NCBI GenBank assembly: GCA_963601575.1
Contig: CAVCFO010000028.1
Coordinates: forward strand, 1 to 20,448
Direction of reading: 5' to 3'
Length of the DNA stretch: 20,448 bases
Source: CAG-238 sp963601575
GTDB taxonomy: Bacteria; Bacillota; Clostridia; Peptostreptococcales; Anaerovoracaceae
Shown here piece after piece: positions 15,605-20,448 of the stretch. The notes under the pieces were generated by a model that did no database searches, had not been told where the DNA came from, and saw only the letters and a program-made list of their open reading frames with translations. Made by a program: the position numbers and the translations under genes. Numbering within the stretch: the stretch's first letter is position 1; each line of letters starts with the position of its first letter.

Positions 15605-16138
15605 TTAGAAACTCGGCGGGACGCTTACCCACAGAATTTCGGCTCCTTTCTTCGATGTGATGTAGTGCTTTTTGTCGGGGGTGTAATAGAATGACTCCCC
15701 TGCCCTAGCTTTCAAGCGTTCTTTGCCAAGATTTATAAGGATCTCGCCTTTTAGGACATAGCCGAACTCCTCCCCCTCGTGGGGATTGTCTGGATAGGTT
15801 TCGCCGCCCGGCGCAAGGGTAAGCCTGATAGGCTCCATCATGTTTTTCTGGGCGTTTGGAATTATCCACTCGGTTTTGCTCCCAAGCTCCTCGTCGGTCT
15901 TTTCGAAATAGTCCTCCGGTCCGAAAACCTTTTGACTCTGAGGCTCTTCTGAGAAAAACTCGCTCAAGGTAGTGCCGAGGCATTGCAAAAGGTCCTCAAG
16001 TGTTGCGATGGAGGGCGATGTAAGGTCGTTTTCGAGCTGGGAAATGAAGCCCTTGGAAAGCTCGCTCCTGCCGGCAAGCTCTTCCTGGGTCAGTCCGCTT
16101 ATCATACGAAGCTCTTTGATTTTGTGTCCTATGTCCAT
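15605..16138 (-). CDS. XRE-family regulator with C-terminal cupin
   Basis: A 177-residue cytoplasmic regulator. Residues 6-62 form a helix-turn-helix of the XRE/lambda-repressor type (GLTQEELAGRSELSKGFISQLE at 15-36), and about 105-172 form a small cupin barrel (HEGEEFGYVLKGEI) likely to bind an effector. Members of this family beside pot or puu genes control polyamine uptake or use, so polyamine response is a reasonable inference. The start at ATG 16138 is chosen because the HTH follows at once, although the GAGGAG site is 15 bases away. The frame stays open to 16495, but that upstream part runs through the promoter, a terminator and a repeat-like element and is not believed to be coding. 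Confidence 0.9.
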   Translation of the reverse strand: MDIGHKIKELRMISGLTQEELAGRSELSKGFISQLENDLTSPSIATLEDLLQCLGTTLSEFFSEEPQSQKVFGPEDYFEKTDEELGSKTEWIIPNAQKNMMEPIRLTLAPGGETYPDNPHEGEEFGYVLKGEILINLGKERLKARAGESFYYTPDKKHYITSKKGAEILWVSVPPSF

Positions 16139-16194
16139 AGTTCTACGCGCTTTCTCCTCTATGAGTCTTCTCCGTTTTGTTATAATAAACTTTA

Positions 16195-16222
16195 AGTTTA
16201 GTATTTCTAAACTCGTTTGCAA
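16195..16222 (-). promoter_or_regulatory. Palindromic operator and promoter of the pot operon
   Basis: AGTTTAG (16195-16201) and CTAAACT (16207-16213) are a perfect inverted repeat with a 5-base spacer, the size expected for a dimeric XRE regulator. A possible promoter overlaps it: TTGCAA (16222-16217), 16 bases, TAAACT (16200-16195). Other A+T-rich -10 candidates lie nearby, so the promoter itself is less sure than the palindrome. Auto-regulation by the adjacent XRE-cupin protein is inferred. Confidence 0.55.
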
Positions 16223-16269
16223 TAATAATTGTACCGCAAATTTCAAAAAAAGCAAGCACTTTTTTGCAC

Positions 16270-16297
16270 GCAAAAACAGAGAGCCGCAGCCCTCTGT
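16270..16297 (-). terminator. Terminator of the surface-protein gene
   Basis: On the minus strand ACAGAGGGC and GCTCTCTGT pair around a TGCG loop (one G-U pair), followed by five T. It is about 200 bases beyond the stop of the surface-protein gene and just before the pot promoter. Confidence 0.75.
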
Positions 16298-16342
16298 TCT
16301 CGCAGTTATAATTTTTTTCTGACTAGACGCCGGATTTTTTGT

Positions 16343-16486
16343 CCACCGCGCGGTGGGCGTTCTTGATTTCAGAAATGCGCCGGAAAAATCGTTTGTGGCT
16401 AGGCGGCAAGGCGTGAGCGAGCGGAGCGTACTTGGGCGTACGTGAGCATCGCAAGGGCCGCAGCCAACAACGCCACGGGCGATTTT
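16343..16486. other. Structured G+C-rich intergenic element
   Basis: This part of the 357-base interval between the regulator and the surface-protein stop is unlike its A+T-rich surroundings. A perfect palindrome CCACCGCGCGGTGG lies at 16343-16356. Then AAAATCGTTTGTGGC (16385-16399) pairs with GCCACGGGCGATTTT (16472-16486); the three non-Watson-Crick positions are U-G pairs if the plus strand is transcribed. Nested inside are GCGGC/GCCGC (403-407 with 457-461) and a hairpin around GCGTAC/GTACGT (centre near 16434). It could be a repeated palindromic element or a structured RNA. Nothing in it looks coding. Confidence 0.6.
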
Positions 16487-16495
16487 AACAAGCAT

Positions 16496-19400
16496 TCAGC
16501 GTATACGGCACGCGTACCTGCACTGAGTAAGTGCCGTCTTTGCGATGAGTGCGCCCTGTGCATCGTATACCATCACGCGGGCTTTGTAGTAATATCTGGT
16601 GCCTTTTGTGCCTGCGGTGTTGGTATAGGTCAGGCCTGCCTTCTCATACTTTGCCTTATAGCTTGCCGACTTCTTGGTGCTTCTGTAGAATTTGTATTTT
16701 ACGGTGTAGCCGAGGTTTTCCACGGCCTTGATGACATTGCCGTCGACCGTGAGGGTTACCTTGATGTTGCCCTTCGCGGTTTTCTCGGAGCGTGCCGTCA
16801 GCTTGAGTGCGCTTGCAAGCTCTGCTGCCTTTGCGGCATTCTCGGCTGCGATCTCCTCGTCCGTCTTGGCCGTGTCGTCCGCCTTATCGTCTGCTGGCGG
16901 GGTTACAGTTGCTGAAGATCCGCCGCCGGATGTTCTTTTAGTATATGTGAAGCTTTCGCCCTCGCCGTTCTTTGTTAGGGTAATCGTTTTGCCGTTGATG
17001 GTTACGTCGATGGAATCAGCATCCGACTCTCCGGTCATACCGTTCACAAGCTTGATCGTTCTGGTGCTTCCGCTCATGCTTGCAGTGAGTCCGTCTTTCA
17101 GAACGGTTACGGTATCCCCGTCCTCGGCAGCTGCCAGTGCAGCCGAAAGGCCCGTATATCCTACGCCCTCGATCTTGGCTACGGATGCGTCCTCTTTTGT
17201 GATGAGGAATTGGCTGAAGCCGTTCGGGTTGGTGAAGGTAGCGTAGTAAGTAGCAGTGCTTCCGCTGCCACCTGCTTCGGCTCCACCGCTTGCTCCGCCG
17301 TCTGTGCCTTCAGTTATATTTGCCGTATATACATATGATGTGCCGTTTGACTTGGTATGCTTGATATACAGATCATTGGTGGTGCCAGCTACAAAGCCTG
17401 ATGGAAGCGGGATCGTGATGGTTACAGGCGTGGTAACCTTGACCTGCTTCGGCTCGCCTATCTCCACGGCATTTGCCTTTCCCCCTTGGCTACTGTTGGT
17501 GGTAACTATGGCATCCGCGCTTTGCGCTGTCGAGGCAATGGTTTTTACCATTGGCACGATGTCGAGGGTGAGTTCGGTTACGGTTGCGGTCGCGGTCCCG
17601 CTTCCGCTGTCTCCGCCCGTTGTCGTGGTAATCTTATTGCCGGTGATCTTTATATCAAGATAAGGCTGAACGTAGATGCTTACGGTCGCATCGGTCGCCA
17701 CCTCAACATTGGCGTTCTTTAGCTCAGCTTCAGCCGCAGTAACCTCTTTTCCTGTAACCTTTTTCGCTTCTGTGGTAGCGACAACATCAAGGCCTGTTGC
17801 AGTTGTTCCGCCTACAGCAGTCTCAGCAGCTCCGAGAGCCTGCCCCGCAGCCGTACCTTCCGCATCGCTAATCTCTTTCTCATTGCCGTCTTCGTCCACA
17901 ACAGTTGGATTACATTCTGATTGTGCTTTTGCCTTTGCTTCTTCGACAACCTCGACATTATTTACAATTTTAACTTCGCCTACCGTGAACGGATACTTGC
18001 TGTTCCCGCTGGCTACGACTGCCAAGCCGTCCGCGCAATATGTCGAGTCAGGCTTGGTATTGAAGAGGCCTCCTGTGATGGAGAGCGTGCCGCTCTCGCC
18101 AAGCTTGATGTTTCCGCCAAACTTTCCGCCGGTCACGGTCGCACTTCCTCTATATTCGCTGCTACCTTTATAGCATGTCTCGAATAGGTACTGACTACCG
18201 GTAGCCGTAAATGTTCCGCCCTTTACGGTCAGCTCTCCCGCTGCGCCATCCTGATACTTGCTTGTCATTAGGACTGCCCTAGCATCAGGCTCTGCCTTGA
18301 AACTTCCCCCACTGATTTCGGCAACATTCCAGTTTTGGACCACATACTGCGAGGTGTTGGAGAATGTGCCACCGCTGATTTCCAAGGTTCCATAATCTCC
18401 ATTCTTGACAGTATTGATTCCGCCGCTAAATGTGCCGCCCTGGATCGTGAGGGTAGATCCACAATCCTCACCTTTGTCCCCGTTTATAATCATGCTGGAG
18501 AAATGACCGTCCTGAGTTACGGCCACTCCATCGCGGATGGTCATAGTCCCGTGGTTCTGGATGTTATAGAAGCTATTTCCGCCGGATTCTGTGCTGCTTA
18601 CTCCATTCTCCTTCGAGCGGGTATATGTTCCTCCGTTCAGGGTCGCTTTGCCCGCGTTGTAAAGCGCGGCACGGGCATGGGTCACATTGTCCACTTTCCC
18701 CGTCTTCTCTTCGCTGCTGTCGATAATTGTCAGCGTGCCGTTGTTTGTGATAGTGTGATCCGATCCGTTTTTCAGCGTTTTACCGTTCAAGTCTAGAACT
18801 ATCTCTTTGCCTGCCGGAATGGTTACATCGGCAGTGATATCGCTTGCTAGCATAACGTTTTTGCCCGCGTTAATTGCTGCGTTGAGATGGGCTGCTGTAT
18901 TTACTGCAAGAGCGTCGATTGTTTTACTCTCTCCATCCGCGCCCTCCACGGTAAGCCCGGTAACAACCGGTGGTATGCCTGCGGTGTTGTTATAAAGCGG
19001 CTCGTCCCCATTGATAGTAACCGTGTTATATTCATACGAAATTTCACTGTCTACGGCAGCCTCAGGGTCATTTCCTTCCTTATAGCCCTGTTTTTCGATC
19101 CAGAAGCATGCACTGGTGCCACGGGTCAGAGTGGAATGGTTAATTGCAACAGTCGAATTTCTTTGAGCACAAGCAGTATAAAATCTCGTAGCCGTGATAT
19201 CGCAATAGCTTATCGTCACGCTAGCATCCGGATCGTTTGCATTTTCCGTATTTTTACCACTTACATTTACTCCTCCGGTCATGGTCACGTGGTCGACAAG
19301 GACATTCTTTCCATAGACCTGCATCGTGTAGCTACCATACTGTCCGCTCTCCTGAGCAGGACTCGGCGTGGCGATCATGTTTCCATTTCTCACAGTTATA

Positions 19401-19690
19401 CCACTGCCTACGATGGTCAGAGCGCAGTTCGAAGCCGTCAGTGTTTTCTTGTTGAGATCGATGGTCACGTTGTTGGCTGTGACATTCAATCGATTCGAGA
19501 CACTGTAGACGTCTGAACTGATCTCGATATCCGCCCCCAACCTGATGGTATCACCATCTTTCGCGTCGGCGATCGCGCTTTTCAGCTCGTCAGCGGTGCT
19601 GACAATCTTGCTGCTGGCTGCGAATGCCATGCTCGGCATAAAGCAAGATATCATCAGCACGCTCATGATAATTGCAAATAATTTTTTCAT
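16496..19690 (-). CDS. Large secreted beta-helix-like surface protein
   Basis: A 1064-residue exported protein of unknown ligand, adhesin-like in style. Residues 1-24 are a signal peptide (MKKLFAII..., cleavage after AFA). Three similar entry motifs, each a short helix then a DGDT-like turn, occur at about 31-55, 264-285 and 842-866. Between about 315 and 545 a ladder of short strands of type LTIxGGTF recurs (GGTY 353, GGTF 418 and 440, GGSF 461, GGTF 491, GGKF 521, GGLF 540), typical of right-handed beta-helices. An acidic, Ala-rich stretch (580-650), a second beta region (660-830), a Gly/Ser/Pro linker and a C-terminal fibronectin-like module (about 960-1064, FYRSTKKSASY) follow. No LPXTG or SLH motif. 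The start at 19690 is set by AAGGGGG six bases upstream and the signal peptide. Expression probably depends on the G tract in its promoter. Confidence 0.88.
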   Translation of the reverse strand: MKKLFAIIMSVLMISCFMPSMAFAASSKIVSTADELKSAIADAKDGDTIRLGADIEISSDVYSVSNRLNVTANNVTIDLNKKTLTASNCALTIVGSGITVRNGNMIATPSPAQESGQYGSYTMQVYGKNVLVDHVTMTGGVNVSGKNTENANDPDASVTISYCDITATRFYTACAQRNSTVAINHSTLTRGTSACFWIEKQGYKEGNDPEAAVDSEISYEYNTVTINGDEPLYNNTAGIPPVVTGLTVEGADGESKTIDALAVNTAAHLNAAINAGKNVMLASDITADVTIPAGKEIVLDLNGKTLKNGSDHTITNNGTLTIIDSSEEKTGKVDNVTHARAALYNAGKATLNGGTYTRSKENGVSSTESGGNSFYNIQNHGTMTIRDGVAVTQDGHFSSMIINGDKGEDCGSTLTIQGGTFSGGINTVKNGDYGTLEISGGTFSNTSQYVVQNWNVAEISGGSFKAEPDARAVLMTSKYQDGAAGELTVKGGTFTATGSQYLFETCYKGSSEYRGSATVTGGKFGGNIKLGESGTLSITGGLFNTKPDSTYCADGLAVVASGNSKYPFTVGEVKIVNNVEVVEEAKAKAQSECNPTVVDEDGNEKEISDAEGTAAGQALGAAETAVGGTTATGLDVVATTEAKKVTGKEVTAAEAELKNANVEVATDATVSIYVQPYLDIKITGNKITTTTGGDSGSGTATATVTELTLDIVPMVKTIASTAQSADAIVTTNSSQGGKANAVEIGEPKQVKVTTPVTITIPLPSGFVAGTTNDLYIKHTKSNGTSYVYTANITEGTDGGASGGAEAGGSGSTATYYATFTNPNGFSQFLITKEDASVAKIEGVGYTGLSAALAAAEDGDTVTVLKDGLTASMSGSTRTIKLVNGMTGESDADSIDVTINGKTITLTKNGEGESFTYTKRTSGGGSSATVTPPADDKADDTAKTDEEIAAENAAKAAELASALKLTARSEKTAKGNIKVTLTVDGNVIKAVENLGYTVKYKFYRSTKKSASYKAKYEKAGLTYTNTAGTKGTRYYYKARVMVYDAQGALIAKTALTQCRYACRIR

Positions 19691-19696
19691 GTCTTT

Positions 19697-19756
19697 CCCC
19701 CTTATATAAGATAATTTCTTATCATTATCATACCCCCCCCCATACAGATTTGTCAA
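19697..19756 (-). promoter_or_regulatory. G9-tract promoter of the surface-protein gene, probably phase variable
   Basis: On the minus strand a perfect -35 TTGACA (19756-19751) and a near-perfect -10 TATGAT (19732-19727) are 18 bases apart. Nine of those 18 bases are an uninterrupted run of G (19741-19733). Transcription should start near 19720; the ribosome site AAGGGGG is at 19703-19697. Homopolymer tracts in promoter spacers are a known basis of slipped-strand phase variation. Loss of one G would give the optimal 17, gain would weaken the promoter. The related copy at bases 61-102 has ten G. Confidence 0.8.
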
Positions 19757-19782
19757 CTAATATAAATTTCCTTATGTGGCTG

Positions 19783-19840
19783 TTTATGTAAGGATGGCCG
19801 AAAATTGGCCCTTCGCCTGCTTTTAGTATAGCAGCTCAGA
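19783..19840. repeat. Upstream repeat shared with the left promoter module
   Basis: A single copy of the unit seen two and a half times at 132-270: TTTATG near its start and the core CTTTTAGTATAGCAG (19820-19834). With the promoter it forms a homologous stretch of about 120 bases shared with the left edge of the window. Confidence 0.7.
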
Positions 19841-19861
19841 CTGGGCGTGCTGACAAACAAG

Positions 19862-19886
19862 CAAAAAGCACCGGATTGCCGGTGCT
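19862..19886 (-). terminator. Terminator of the Rpn-like gene
   Basis: AGCACCGG (19867-19874) and CCGGTGCT (19879-19886) form a perfect 8-bp stem with a 4-base loop, followed on the minus strand by five T. It ends the minus-strand Rpn-like gene and insulates the surface-protein promoter from it. Confidence 0.85.
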
Positions 19887-19922
19887 AATCTTTCAAAAAA
19901 ATTGGGACATTTTCAAATTCGC

Positions 19923-19936
19923 TTGACAACTGTCAA
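19923..19936. other. TTGACA/TGTCAA inverted repeat
   Basis: TTGACA, two bases, TGTCAA: a short palindrome in the 130-base stretch between the terminator and the Rpn-like stop. Either half could act as a -35 box, but no well-spaced -10 accompanies it and no gene follows. Otherwise this stretch shows nothing. Confidence 0.35.
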
Positions 19937-20018
19937 ACATGTGACCTTTACAATGAGTTCATTCGCCATGCCCTCTTTTAGCATTCCTTTTGCATTCTTC
20001 GTTCTGCATTTTATGCTG

Positions 20019-20448
20019 CTAAAGCTCCGCAACCTCTTTAACGCTAAGTCCTGTGTTTTGCGCTATTACATCAAATGGGATGCCGGACTTTTTGAGGTTC
20101 TTTGCAATCTCGCGCTTTTCCTGCGCTGCGCCGGACTGTTCACCCTTCGAGAATCCGAATTTTTCACCCTTTGAGAATCCAGATTTTTCACCTTTTGAGA
20201 ATCCGGATTTTTCACCTTTTGAGAATCCGGATTTTTCACCTTCGTCGTAGGCGTCCTTGGCGGCTTCTCGCGCTCTGATTTCCGCAAATTCCTCTACCGT
20301 GATCTCCTTGAATAACATACCCGTGACCTCTCTGCTGTGTTTCCGCAAGAAGTCCGCAATCAGCCCCTCATCCATGCATCTTTTTACTGCGATGTTGATG
20401 GCTCCCTGCAAGTCGCCGCCGTTTGCTGCCATTTCTTCTCGTATGTAG
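20019..20448 (-). CDS. Rpn/PD-(D/E)XK-type nuclease-transposase, C-terminal part
   Basis: The gene enters from the right edge: the frame stays open through the last base (YIREE precedes the first internal Met), so its N-terminus and nuclease core lie outside. The 142 visible residues start with a helical stretch ending in AVKRCMDEGLIADFLRKHSREV, which is characteristic of the region after the nuclease domain in Rpn-like recombination-promoting nucleases. A tandem EKSGFSKG repeat (about four and a half copies) and a C-terminal helix-turn-helix-like tail (FDVIAQNTGLSVKEVAEL) follow. Such proteins usually end in charged, repetitive tails. Known relatives promote RecA-independent recombination; many genomes carry several near-identical copies. 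The assignment rests on this C-terminal pattern only. Confidence 0.7.
   Translation of the reverse strand, partial: YIREEMAANGGDLQGAINIAVKRCMDEGLIADFLRKHSREVTGMLFKEITVEEFAEIRAREAAKDAYDEGEKSGFSKGEKSGFSKGEKSGFSKGEKFGFSKGEQSGAAQEKREIAKNLKKSGIPFDVIAQNTGLSVKEVAEL
20136..20242 (-). repeat. 24-bp tandem repeats inside the Rpn-like gene
   Basis: Units of 24 bp at 20136-20159 (diverged), 20160-20183, 20184-20207 and 20208-20231, plus a partial unit to 20242, encode EKSGFSKG. The third and fourth are identical at the DNA level. The unit is a multiple of three, so copy-number change would keep the frame. Confidence 0.9.

Noticed and set aside
16139..16495. Open frame of 119 codons upstream of the XRE-cupin start
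   Set aside because: It runs through the promoter palindrome, a terminator and the structured element, and has no similarity to a regulator N-terminus; the HTH begins right after ATG 16138.
19690..19756. An in-frame extension of the surface protein reading through the G tract from a TTG, which would make the switch translational
   Set aside because: No ribosome site precedes the TTG, it coincides exactly with the -35 TTGACA, and a good ribosome site plus a complete signal peptide follow at the ATG 19690.
19902..20174. Plus-strand open frame near the right edge, downstream of a TTGACA
   Set aside because: No properly spaced -10, no ribosome site, and most of it is antisense to the Rpn-like gene.
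20136..20242. Repeat tract considered as a CRISPR fragment
   Set aside because: Units are directly adjacent without spacers and keep a coding frame.

Overview
The window looks like the chromosome of a low-to-mid G+C, Gram-positive anaerobe of the Bacillota (Clostridia). The evidence is the strong AAGGAGG-type ribosome sites, textbook TTGACA/TATAAT promoters, a four-component polyamine ABC transporter under an XRE-cupin regulator, and secreted wall-associated proteins with Ig-like and fibronectin-like modules. A placement near Mogibacterium / the Eubacterium nodatum group is a guess from gene style only. Almost everything is on the minus strand; argG is the only clear plus-strand gene.

Layout. 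Bases 1-335 hold a minus-strand promoter module with a run of ten G between its -35 and -10, an array of upstream repeats, and the terminator of a tRNA operon. Bases 336-783 are that operon (transcription order Asn, Leu, initiator Met) with a consensus promoter. Bases 884-6824 carry carA-carB (carbamoyl phosphate synthase) diverging from argG (argininosuccinate synthase). The 372-base space between them has two good promoters and several palindromes that could be arginine-repressor operators. A perfect bidirectional terminator at about 6945-6978 separates argG from the next unit.

Bases 6986-11742 form a compact overlapping minus-strand unit: an E2-like acyltransferase homologue with a substituted active-site motif, an AMP-forming acyl-CoA ligase, and a secreted GH25 muramidase. 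Bases 11868-16222 are a polyamine import operon: XRE-cupin regulator, potA, potB, and a potC-potD fusion, with a palindromic operator over the promoter. Bases 16270-16486 hold a terminator and a G+C-rich, strongly structured intergenic element. Bases 16496-19690 encode a 1064-residue secreted, probably beta-helical, surface protein. Its promoter is the second copy of the module seen at the left edge, here with nine G (spacing 18 instead of 19). The right edge is the C-terminal part of an Rpn/PD-(D/E)XK-type nuclease-transposase with 24-bp tandem repeats.

The most notable system is the pair of homologous promoter modules, both pointing left, with homopolymeric G tracts of different length between -35 and -10. 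This is the architecture expected for slipped-strand ON/OFF switching of a surface-protein family. The left copy has an unrelated leader containing two 15-bp direct repeats, possibly the end of an insertion element. No CRISPR array, rRNA or complete insertion sequence is visible.
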